From contig CAYQTO010000154.1 of assembly GCA_964420455.1 (NCBI GenBank), forward strand, positions 1 to 9,029: a stretch of 9,029 nt of DNA, written 5' to 3'. The position numbers were made by a program, and so were the translations under genes. The notes beneath the pieces are model-generated. The model was not told the DNA's origin. It saw nothing but the letters and a program-made list of their open reading frames with translations, and did no database searches. The first letter of the stretch is position 1. Every line of letters starts with the position of its first letter. The stretch is from CAYQTO01 sp964420455. Its GTDB lineage: Bacteria > Sumerlaeota > Sumerlaeia > SLMS01. Shown here piece after piece: positions 1-5,827 of the stretch.

Positions 1-1
1 C

Positions 2-547
2 TCGAGCCAGACGCTCTCCGTCGACGTGCGGATCGTGGCGGCGACCAACCGCGAGCTTTCCGAGGAGGTGGCCGAGGGCCGCTTTCGCGAGGACCTGTAT
101 TACAGGCTGAATGTGGTGAGCGTCACGTTGCCGCCGTTGCGGGCGCGGCGGGCGGACATCGCGCTGCTGGCGCGCCATTTCCTCGCGGAGTTCGCCCAGG
201 AGAACAAGCGGCCCGCGCCGGAGATTTCAAAGGAGGCGCTCGAGGTGCTGACGGGGCACCACTGGCCGGGCAACGTGCGCGAGTTGCGCAACGTGCTGGA
301 GAATACGTCCGTCTTCCTCCGGGGCGAGGTGGTGCGGCCGGAGGACCTGCCGAAGGACCTGCGGCGAGCGGAGCCGGTCACCGGNNNNNNNNNNCTCGGG
401 TTGCCGCTCGAGCAGGTGGAGACCGAGTACCTCAAGCGGACGCTGGACAGCGTGGACGGCAACCGGACGCGGGCGGCGGAGTTGCTGCAGATTTCACGGC
501 GGACGCTCCAGCGGCGGATCAAGGAACTGGGCCTCGAGAGCGGCTGA
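2..547 (+). CDS. Sigma-54-dependent transcriptional activator (NtrC family), 3' end only
   Basis: This is the C-terminal 181 codons of an activator that uses ATP hydrolysis to open promoters held by sigma-54 RNA polymerase. The frame is open to the left edge, so the gene starts outside the window; the GTG at 26 is internal. Counting from the first visible codon, the end of the AAA+ domain is present: the sensor I region VAATNR (residues 12-17), the arginine-finger segment FREDLYYRLN (28-37), and the sensor II segment WPGNVREL (88-95). A Fis-type helix-turn-helix follows (about 138-178), with the core GNRTRAAELLQISRRTLQRR. Walker A, GAFTGA, Walker B and any receiver or sensing domain lie to the left and cannot be judged. 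Ten N interrupt the linker between the AAA+ and DNA-binding domains; the frame is the same on both sides. Target genes are unknown. Family certain; role open. Confidence 0.93.
   Translation, partial: SSQTLSVDVRIVAATNRELSEEVAEGRFREDLYYRLNVVSVTLPPLRARRADIALLARHFLAEFAQENKRPAPEISKEALEVLTGHHWPGNVRELRNVLENTSVFLRGEVVRPEDLPKDLRRAEPVTXXXXLGLPLEQVETEYLKRTLDSVDGNRTRAAELLQISRRTLQRRIKELGLESG
385..394. other. Assembly gap (10 N) inside the sigma-54 activator gene
   Basis: There are ten consecutive undetermined bases. They fall in the variable linker between the AAA+ and Fis-type domains, and the reading frame is unchanged across them. The true gap length is unknown, because 10 N may be a placeholder. The protein flanks look like one continuous activator, so the join is probably correct. 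Confidence 0.98.
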
Positions 548-652
548 GGCGGCGGCCGGGAGCAATGCCTCACATGGAACCCGGGGCCTTCAACAATGAC
601 CAACGTGCCCGCGGAACACCCTCCCTTGGCACCAGACTCCCATCCCTTGCGC

Positions 653-681
653 TTGACCAGCGGCACCCCTGGCCCAACATT
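653..681 (+). promoter_or_regulatory. Possible sigma-70-type promoter upstream of the cyclophilin gene
   Basis: TTGACC at 653-658 resembles a -35 box (5 of 6 to TTGACA). After a 17-base spacer comes AACATT at 676-681, a poor -10 box (3 of 6). It is the best candidate I can see in the 194-bp stretch 548-741, which otherwise shows no gene, no clear terminator for the upstream gene and no strong repeat. Weak evidence, based on spacing and the -35 match only. Confidence 0.25.
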
Positions 682-730
682 TCGCCGCCGTCCGCGGTCC
701 AGTTTCCCGACCGACCAATTCCACGCCCCC

Positions 731-735
731 AAGGA
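731..735 (+). promoter_or_regulatory. Ribosome binding site (AAGGA) that decides the cyclophilin start
   Basis: AAGGA directly abuts the first in-frame ATG (736), which leaves no spacer. The next two in-frame ATGs, at 742 and 745, lie 6 and 9 bases downstream, normal spacing. The site therefore argues for initiation at 742 or 745 rather than 736. Confidence 0.6.
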
Positions 736-741
736 ATGGCC

Positions 742-1473
742 ATGATGCATCGCCTGACCCCGATCCTCCTCCTTCTCGCCGCCGCCCTGCTGCTTCCGGC
801 CGCGGCCACCGCCCAGCGCTACGACAAAGGCCCCGAACTCGACCTCACCAAGGACTACTTCGCCCTCATCGTCACCAACAAGGGCCGCATTGCCCTCGAT
901 CTGTTCGAGGACGAGGCCCCCATCACGGTGAAAAACTTCGTCAACCTCGCGGAGGGCACCGGCGAGTTCCGCGATCCCGCCAACGGCCAGATCGTCAAGC
1001 GCCCCTACTTTGACGGCGTGATCTTCCACCGCGTGATTCCGAGCTTCATGATCCAGGGCGGCGACCCCCAGGGCACCGGCACCGGCGGACCCGGCTATAA
1101 CATCCCCGACGAATTCGACCCGACCCTCAACTTCGACCGGCCTGGCCTCCTCGCCATGGCCAACACCGGCCGGCCCTCCACCGGCGGCAGCCAGTTCTTC
1201 ATCACCGAGGTCCCCACACCCCACCTCAACCAGCGGCACACCATCTTTGGCGAAATCGTCGAAGGGACCGACGGCCTCGACGTCGTCAAGAGCATCGCCC
1301 GCGTTCCCGCCGGCCGTGCCAACAAGCCCAACAGCGACGTCGTCATGGAGAAGGTGAAGGTCTTCCGCTTTGAGGACGGCAAGCCCCTGGCCGACATTCG
1401 CCAGGAGATGGCCGCTTGGGAGCCCGCAGGCGCGCCAAAGGCCTCGCCCGAGGAAGCCCCCGCCACCAACTGA
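742..1473 (+). CDS. Secreted cyclophilin-type peptidyl-prolyl cis-trans isomerase
   Basis: This enzyme speeds cis-trans isomerisation of X-Pro bonds, here most likely during folding of exported proteins. From the start at 742 it has 243 residues. Residues 1-24 are a Sec signal peptide (MMHR, a long Leu/Ala core, cleavage likely after ATA). The cyclophilin fold follows (about 38-210). Visible motifs are FHRVIPSFMIQGGD (95-108) with catalytic Arg97 and Gln105, MANTGRPSTGGSQFF (139-153), and HLNQRHTIFG (161-170). The position of the human CypA tryptophan that binds cyclosporin is His161, so drug sensitivity is unlikely. A 15-20 residue insert (about 73-89, GEFRDPANGQIVKRP) precedes FHRV; it is known in a bacterial cyclophilin subfamily. 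The C-terminal 30 residues are Ala/Pro-rich and look disordered. The gene is probably monocistronic, ending in a hairpin terminator. Starts at 736 or 745 are also possible. Periplasmic location is inferred. Confidence 0.93.
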   Translation: MMHRLTPILLLLAAALLLPAAATAQRYDKGPELDLTKDYFALIVTNKGRIALDLFEDEAPITVKNFVNLAEGTGEFRDPANGQIVKRPYFDGVIFHRVIPSFMIQGGDPQGTGTGGPGYNIPDEFDPTLNFDRPGLLAMANTGRPSTGGSQFFITEVPTPHLNQRHTIFGEIVEGTDGLDVVKSIARVPAGRANKPNSDVVMEKVKVFRFEDGKPLADIRQEMAAWEPAGAPKASPEEAPATN

Positions 1474-1508
1474 TCCGCGTTCCCCCGGATCGACAGGCCT
1501 TTTCCCCG

Positions 1509-1542
1509 CCCGCCCGGCCACCCGTCGGGCGGGTTTCCTTTT
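1509..1542 (+). terminator. Intrinsic terminator after the cyclophilin gene
   Basis: CCCGCCCG (1509-1516) pairs perfectly with CGGGCGGG (1526-1533) around a 9-base loop and is followed at once by TTTCCTTTT. It lies 36 bp after the cyclophilin stop and before the next gene, as expected of a Rho-independent terminator. The T tract is broken by two C, so efficiency is uncertain. Two more copies of the 5' arm (1505-1512 and 1543-1550) offer alternative pairings. Confidence 0.75.
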
Positions 1543-1614
1543 CCCGCCCGATTTTGATGCTTGAACCCGCTCACCACGCCCCATACTGAAGGCGGACTCC
1601 TTTCCGATCCAGGA

Positions 1615-3177
1615 ATGAAAAACCTCATGATGATTCGGTCGCTTATCGTTTTCGCCGCCCTCGGGTGGCTGGCCCTTTCTCCGCAGGTGATGGCCCAGGA
1701 TGCCCTCGTCACCCTCGACGACCTGCGCATCGAAGGGACGATCACCGGCGAGGACGACCGGACCGTGACCATCGACACGCGGTTCGGCGAGTTCGAGTTC
1801 GAGAAGATCAACCTGAAGCGGATCGAGCGCCTGGCGCCGGAACCGGCGAAGGTTGAGCGGGGCTTTGGCGGATTCGGCCTGCCCAAGGCGGCGGTGGATC
1901 GCGGCGTGATGGGCTTCGGCACGGAGAGGACGAGGAACCGACTGGGGGGAGGAAATCCGTTCGGCGGCCCCTTCGGTGCCAGCGGCGGCGGGGATGAGGA
2001 TCCTTTCGGCAGCCCCACGGTGCGCCGGACCGCCGCGGCCGCTGTCGAGCCCGAGGCGGAAGAACCCGCCGACGGCCTCCCCTTTATCCCCAAGTTCGCA
2101 GAAACGATCGAGATGCCCCGCGTCTCCCCCGGGTATGACGCGGTGGTCTATGGCATTGGCGAGAACGCGCCGGTGGAAATCAAGCCGGCCGCGGATGCGG
2201 ACTTCGCCCCCGCCATGGCCTCCACAGACTTGCGCACCGGGTCCGAGGTCCGCACCAACCAGACCCAGTCCTCGCGCATTCGCCTGCGGGACAAGGATGA
2301 TGAAATCCGGCTGCCGGTGAAGAGCCACATCGCCGTGGCGCAATTGTCGGCGGACAGCGAGGAGGTGATCCTGGAGCTGCGGGCGGGGAGCGTCTGGGCC
2401 GACGTGGCGCCGCGATCAACGCCCGATGCGTTCCAGGTGCGCACGCCGGAGCTGACGGCGGGGGTGCGCGGCACGCGATTCCGCGTGGACCGAAACGCGG
2501 GCGCCTCCAAGGTGAGCGTGCTCGAGGGCCGCGTCCGCGTGACTGCCAACCGCACCGGCGCGTTCGTCACCCTCGAGGCGAACGAGGCCGCCGTGGTGAA
2601 CCTTCGCGGCCAAATTCTCGACATCATCGCCGTGCCCGTCGACGAGCAGCAGATCTGGGACGACTGGGACCAGTGGGCGCAGGACACGACCCTGGGTTCG
2701 GGGTCCTACGCCGCAGCGTTCGGCCCGGTCTCCGGCCTGAGCCAGCAGATTGCCGCCGACAACGCCCGCTGGCAGACGATGATGGAGGAGTACCAGCGCA
2801 ACGTGGCCGAGAATCGCTACATGGAGAAGCTCGACGAGTACGCCGACGCGTTCCTGCGGTTTGCGCGCGATACCGGCCACATCCCCACGACCGAGGAAGG
2901 CTTTTCCGTGCTGAAGTTCGACACGGGCTATGGTGGTTGGCAGGGCCCGTATGTCCAGGGCCCGATCCCGCCGCTCGATCCATGGCGCCAGCCACTCGTC
3001 TATCGCAAGGACGAGAGCCCGACCACCCGCCGGGTGTTCGGCCGCGTGTACAGCCTTTGGCAGGACGGCCGCGATCAGGGTGGGAAAAACAACAGCGTCG
3101 ACCGGTTGTCGCTGGTATTGTATTACCAGCTGGAGCGGTTTGCGAACGATCCGGAAGTCAACCCGCCGGTCGAGTAA
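1615..3177 (+). CDS. Exported FecR-domain protein with a C-terminal GspG-like pseudopilin domain
   Basis: A 520-residue exported protein of unrecognised overall family. Residues 1-28 are a signal peptide (likely cleavage after VMAQ). Residues 29-75 look like a small beta domain (RIEGTITGEDDRTVTID). Residues 83-132 are a Gly/Phe-rich linker with NPF and DPF motifs. Residues 205-310 match a FecR domain: LRTGSEVRT, LRAGSVWADV, then VRTPELTAGVRGTRFRV and VSVLEGRVRV. Residues 405-497 resemble the globular domain of GspG (T2SSG): FARDTGHIPTTEEGF, GGWQGPY, DPWRQPLVYR, then YSLWQDGRDQGGKNNSVD. That last part corresponds to the calcium-loop region of GspG. The N-terminal pseudopilin helix and prepilin peptidase site are absent, so it should not polymerise as a pilin. 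A helical stretch (376-412) links the domains. AGGA at 1611-1614 abuts the ATG at 1615, so the ATG at 1627 is an alternative start; 1561 (TTG) is less likely. FecR domains can serve in signalling or peptidoglycan contact; the function here is unknown. Confidence 0.85.
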   Translation: MKNLMMIRSLIVFAALGWLALSPQVMAQDALVTLDDLRIEGTITGEDDRTVTIDTRFGEFEFEKINLKRIERLAPEPAKVERGFGGFGLPKAAVDRGVMGFGTERTRNRLGGGNPFGGPFGASGGGDEDPFGSPTVRRTAAAAVEPEAEEPADGLPFIPKFAETIEMPRVSPGYDAVVYGIGENAPVEIKPAADADFAPAMASTDLRTGSEVRTNQTQSSRIRLRDKDDEIRLPVKSHIAVAQLSADSEEVILELRAGSVWADVAPRSTPDAFQVRTPELTAGVRGTRFRVDRNAGASKVSVLEGRVRVTANRTGAFVTLEANEAAVVNLRGQILDIIAVPVDEQQIWDDWDQWAQDTTLGSGSYAAAFGPVSGLSQQIAADNARWQTMMEEYQRNVAENRYMEKLDEYADAFLRFARDTGHIPTTEEGFSVLKFDTGYGGWQGPYVQGPIPPLDPWRQPLVYRKDESPTTRRVFGRVYSLWQDGRDQGGKNNSVDRLSLVLYYQLERFANDPEVNPPVE

Positions 3178-3204
3178 CCGCGCCCCGAATGGTCACTTCG
3201 ATGC

Positions 3205-3984
3205 CTAGCGCTCGCGCCAGCGCAGCAGCACCGCGTTGCCGAACAGGTTGACAGCGCCAAAGATCAGCAGCCCCAGCACCGTCGACAGAATGATCCCGGC
3301 GAAGGCCTCGTCTATACGCAGCTGCTTCGTCGTCTGAAAGATGAGGTAGCCGAGGCCGAAGCGCTGGTTACCGAACCCGGCGAAGAACTCGCCGATGATG
3401 GCGCCGATGACGCTGAGGCCGCTGGAGGTCTTCGCGCCCGTGATAATGTAGGGCACGGCGGAGGGGAGCTGGAGCTTGAGGAGCCGCTGGAGCCGCGTGG
3501 CGTTGTTCAGCCGGAAGAGCTCGACCGCATTCGCGTCGAGCTCCGTCAGCCCCGCCGTCGTGTTGGTGATGATGGGAAAGAGGCTGACGATGCCGGCGAT
3601 GACGACGATGCTGGTGAAATCGAACCCGAACCACATGACGACGAGGGGGGCGATGGCGATGATGGGGACCGTCTGGAAGAAGATGGCATAGGGATAGAGG
3701 GCCGCCTGGATGAGGCGGGACTGGGCGAAAAGAAAGGCGGCGAGGACCCCGATGACGAGGCTGGAGAAAAAGCCGGCGAGCGCCGCCGCACCGGTCAGCA
3801 GCATCCCCTGGGCAAGGACATCGCTGTTCTTCATCGCCGCCGTATAGACGCGTCCCGGCGAGGGGACGACGAACGGTTTGAGGTCGAAGGCCACCACCGC
3901 CAGGTGCCAGAGGAGGACGAACGCCGCGAAGGTGATGACCGGGGGCAGGACTACACGGAGCAAGGGGCGCAGGAGGGCGATCAT
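3205..3984 (-). CDS. ABC importer permease, nitrate/sulfonate/taurine (SsuC/TauC-like) type
   Basis: A 259-residue inner-membrane subunit that would form the channel of an ABC importer. About six helices are visible (for example 14-34, 61-87, 97-119, 123-143, 189-203, 227-252). The PSPGRV segment (41-46) after the first helix and FFQTVPIIAIAPLVVMWFG (102-120) are typical of the SsuC/TauC/ThiX-type family. The cytoplasmic EAA loop is at about 154-185 (VELFRLNNATRLQRLL, then LPSAVPYIITGAK). Its usual glycine is replaced by Asn (160/161). ATG at 3984 overlaps the ATPase stop by 4 bp (ATGA), which fixes the start; GAGG lies 10 bases upstream. Longer versions would run over the ATPase gene and lose the family N-terminus. 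It is the last gene of the - strand block, and its stop is 27 bp from the convergent gene. Substrate cannot be told: sulfonates, nitrate, thiamine precursors and riboflavin are all known in this family. Confidence 0.9.
   Translation of the reverse strand: MIALLRPLLRVVLPPVITFAAFVLLWHLAVVAFDLKPFVVPSPGRVYTAAMKNSDVLAQGMLLTGAAALAGFFSSLVIGVLAAFLFAQSRLIQAALYPYAIFFQTVPIIAIAPLVVMWFGFDFTSIVVIAGIVSLFPIITNTTAGLTELDANAVELFRLNNATRLQRLLKLQLPSAVPYIITGAKTSSGLSVIGAIIGEFFAGFGNQRFGLGYLIFQTTKQLRIDEAFAGIILSTVLGLLIFGAVNLFGNAVLLRWRER
3309..3318 (-). repeat. Copy of the recurrent word CGTATAGACG (inverted copy)
   Basis: On the - strand this reads CGTATAGACG, inside the permease gene. It is read there in the frame CGT-ATA-GAC (Arg-Ile-Asp) and so uses the ATA codon, usually rare in GC-rich genomes. 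Other exact copies, on the + strand, are at 3841-3850, 5318-5327, 5519-5528 and 8094-8103. Confidence 0.6.
3841..3850 (+). repeat. Copy of the recurrent word CGTATAGACG
   Basis: Exact copy on the + strand, inside the permease gene. On the coding strand it reads as Val-Tyr-Thr codons (GTC-TAT-ACG). Confidence 0.55.
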
Positions 3985-4754
3985 GAGTGGTGGGCCTCGC
4001 GGAGGCTGGAGGCGACGGTGCCGCAAAGGCGGGCGAAATCGCCGTGGTTGCGGAGGTCCGGGTCGCGGGGATGGGGGAAGGGGATCGTGTGGTCGGCGAC
4101 GAAGCGCCCCGGGCGGGCGCGCATGACGAGAACCCGGCTGCCGAGGAAAACCGCCTCGGTCACGTTGTGCGTCACGAACAGCGCTGTCACCTGGTCCCTT
4201 TCCCACAGGGCGAGGAGTTCCTCGTTGAGGCCGATGCGGGTGATGTCGTCGAGGGCGCCGAAGGGTTCGTCGAGGAGGAGGAGCCGGGGGCGGGTGACGA
4301 GCGCGCGGGCGATGGAGACGCGCATCTGCATGCCGCCGGAGAGCTGGTGCGGGTAGGCCCGGCGGAAGTCCGCGAGGCCGACGAGTTCGAGGACCTCGTC
4401 GATGCGTTCGCGGCGGTCGGCGGCGGGGACATGGCGGCCGTTGAGCTCAAACGGCAGGCGGATGTTTTTCTCCACCGTCCGCCAGGGGAGCAGGGTCGGC
4501 GACTGGAAGACGAAGGCGACGTCGTTGCGGCGGGCGCGGGCGTCCGGAGCCGGGATGCCATCGACGGTGACGGCGCCGGCGGTTGGAGGCAGGAGGCCCG
4601 CCACCAGCCGCAGCAGGGTTGACTTGCCGCAGCCCGAGGGGCCCACGATCGAGACAAACTCGCCTTCCTCCACGGCGAGGCTGATGCCGGCGAGGGCAGT
4701 GGTGCCGCTGGCGAAGGTCAGCGAGACATCCCGGATATCGACGAAGGGGGCCAA
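3981..4754 (-). CDS. ABC importer ATPase, nitrate/sulfonate/taurine (SsuB/TauB-like) type
   Basis: A 257-residue ATP-hydrolysing subunit, cytoplasmic, pairing with the permease encoded next to it. Complete motif set: Walker A GPSGCGKST (38-46), Q-loop Gln84 in FQSPTLLPW, signature LSGGM (138-142), Walker B LLLLDEPFGALD (158-169) with catalytic Glu163, and H-loop His196 in VTHNVTEA. The FQSPTLLPW and DEPFGALD wording and the short length are typical of the SsuB/TauB/ThiZ group. I chose the TTG at 4754 because GGGAG (4765-4761) lies 6 bases upstream and the protein then starts close to beta strand 1. The frame also opens at a TTG at 4805, adding 17 poorly conserved residues (274 total) with no good ribosome site. 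The stop overlaps the permease ATG. No substrate-binding protein gene is adjacent on either side. Confidence 0.92.
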   Translation of the reverse strand: MAPFVDIRDVSLTFASGTTALAGISLAVEEGEFVSIVGPSGCGKSTLLRLVAGLLPPTAGAVTVDGIPAPDARARRNDVAFVFQSPTLLPWRTVEKNIRLPFELNGRHVPAADRRERIDEVLELVGLADFRRAYPHQLSGGMQMRVSIARALVTRPRLLLLDEPFGALDDITRIGLNEELLALWERDQVTALFVTHNVTEAVFLGSRVLVMRARPGRFVADHTIPFPHPRDPDLRNHGDFARLCGTVASSLREAHHS

Positions 4755-4760
4755 CAGTGT

Positions 4761-4765
4761 CTCCC
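4761..4765 (-). promoter_or_regulatory. Ribosome binding site (GGGAG) that decides the ATPase start
   Basis: On the - strand GGGAG is followed by a 6-base spacer (ACACTG) and TTG at 4754. The more distal TTG at 4805 has no comparable site, so this favours the shorter ATPase. Confidence 0.55.
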
Positions 4766-4834
4766 GCGTTGGGCTGGGCCGCGGTTGGGGCAAGAAGAGC
4801 GCCAATGGCTGGCGGCGTCCAGCGGCAAGGCGGT

Positions 4835-5827
4835 CTACTTCGTCTCCGCCGGGTCGGCGAAGAGCACTTCTTCACAGAAGGTCCGCCAGGCAGTGCCGGA
4901 CTCCGAGAGGACCTTCTCGACCTCGACCGTCCGCCGGCGGATCCGCGCCGGGTGGGCCATCAGTGCCAGGGAGAGAAGATACGCCGGCGTCAACGACCAG
5001 AGAGTGACATGGACGCCCATGGGGGTCCAAAACCCCGGCTGGAACAGTCCCCAGATAGACGCGGCAAAGCCCAGTGCCCCCAGGACAAGCCCGATCCCGA
5101 CAAACAGAAAAGTGCTGCGGAGGAAGCGCCCGAATAATCCCAGGGACACCCGGAGCACGCGCCCGTCGGCCCAGTGCCGCTGGATCGGGGCAAGCAGCCG
5201 CAGGGCCACCGACACGGGCCCGAGCGCCATCGACACCCACCAGTTCGCCGCCACCATCAATGCCACCATCATCCCCGTCGGCAGGTGATACAGGTCGATC
5301 GTCCCGTTGCGAAGAAACGTATAGACGGCCATGAAGGCGACCCATTGGACGATGCCTCCCCACAGCCATTGGCGCCGGATATTCTGGGTCATGTCGAGGA
5401 GGTAGGCCTCGGCGAGCGTGCGCCCCCCCACGCCGGTCATGGCAATGTCGACAATGGCCGGGGCCATGTGGCCCCGGGGGCTGATCACCCGGCCAAGTGT
5501 CGCCGGTAGCCGGGTCGACGTATAGACGCCGCGGGAATTGATGAACATGAGCGACATGAGGGCAAACGGGTAGAGGACGCCCAAGGTGATGATCGAGAGG
5601 CCAACGAGCAGCACGATCACGCGCAACCGGTCGGCCTTTGCAGGAACGCTCGCGGTATTGCCCGCCATGCGCGACTTCAGGCTGATGTCGTGGAGGCACC
5701 GGCGGCGATAGAAGGCGACAAAGATCGGATTCTCGTCCCACTGGCGCATCCACGGGTAGATGCGGAGGAGCCATTCGGGAAAGGGCGGGGGCAGGTCGCG
5801 TTCGCTCGGGTGGAGGGCGCTGTTCAT
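4835..5827 (-). CDS. Polytopic membrane protein C, third and most divergent of three tandem paralogues
   Basis: A 330-residue protein I do not recognise by name. It opens with a cytoplasmic-looking region carrying PPPFPEW (13-19) and FYRRR (39-43), the motif shared with its two neighbours. A long hydrophobic stretch follows (69-96, one or two helices), then the shared motif DIAMTGV (127-133), then helices at about 155-171, 184-208, 237-259 and 267-290. The tail has a late DP (325-326) matching the C-terminal DP of A and B. The layout resembles ABC-2 permeases, with a coupling segment after helix 2, but this is inference. ATG at 5827 overlaps the stop of B by 4 bp (ATGA), and GGGAAGAG lies about 10 bases upstream, which supports this start over the 5' extension to 6445. 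29-80 bp separate its stop from the ATPase, depending on the ATPase start. Confidence 0.8.
   Translation of the reverse strand: MNSALHPSERDLPPPFPEWLLRIYPWMRQWDENPIFVAFYRRRCLHDISLKSRMAGNTASVPAKADRLRVIVLLVGLSIITLGVLYPFALMSLMFINSRGVYTSTRLPATLGRVISPRGHMAPAIVDIAMTGVGGRTLAEAYLLDMTQNIRRQWLWGGIVQWVAFMAVYTFLRNGTIDLYHLPTGMMVALMVAANWWVSMALGPVSVALRLLAPIQRHWADGRVLRVSLGLFGRFLRSTFLFVGIGLVLGALGFAASIWGLFQPGFWTPMGVHVTLWSLTPAYLLSLALMAHPARIRRRTVEVEKVLSESGTAWRTFCEEVLFADPAETK
5318..5327 (+). repeat. Copy of the recurrent word CGTATAGACG
   Basis: Exact copy on the + strand inside the gene for membrane protein C, encoding Val-Tyr-Thr on the opposite strand. Confidence 0.55.
5519..5528 (+). repeat. Copy of the recurrent word CGTATAGACG
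   Basis: Exact copy on the + strand, the second inside the gene for membrane protein C, again encoding Val-Tyr-Thr. One-mismatch copies lie at 6217-6226 and 6298-6307 in the gene for protein B. Confidence 0.55.

Noticed and set aside
670..685. Possible sigma-54 promoter (TGGCCC...TTCGC) upstream of the cyclophilin gene
   Set aside because: Tempting beside a sigma-54 activator, but the essential GG and GC pairs are 11 rather than 10 bases apart and the -12 element reads TTCG instead of TTGC.
565..741. 5' extension of the cyclophilin frame
   Set aside because: It would put 59 non-conserved residues before a clear signal peptide. The ribosome site at 731-735 supports a start at 742 or 745.
100..2343. 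Very long open frame on the - strand (747 codons) opposite the first three genes
   Set aside because: It is antisense to three well-supported genes, runs through the N gap, and its product is low-complexity Gly/Arg/Ala sequence with no recognisable domain. GC-rich DNA often gives such shadow frames.
3178..3204. Terminator between the two convergent genes
   Set aside because: The 27-bp gap has no inverted repeat or T tract. Short GC inverted repeats just inside the permease gene are too weak to call.
3985..4206. 5' extension of the permease frame
   Set aside because: The extra 74 residues are Pro/Arg low-complexity sequence overlapping the ATPase gene; the ATGA junction at 3981-3984 marks the real start.
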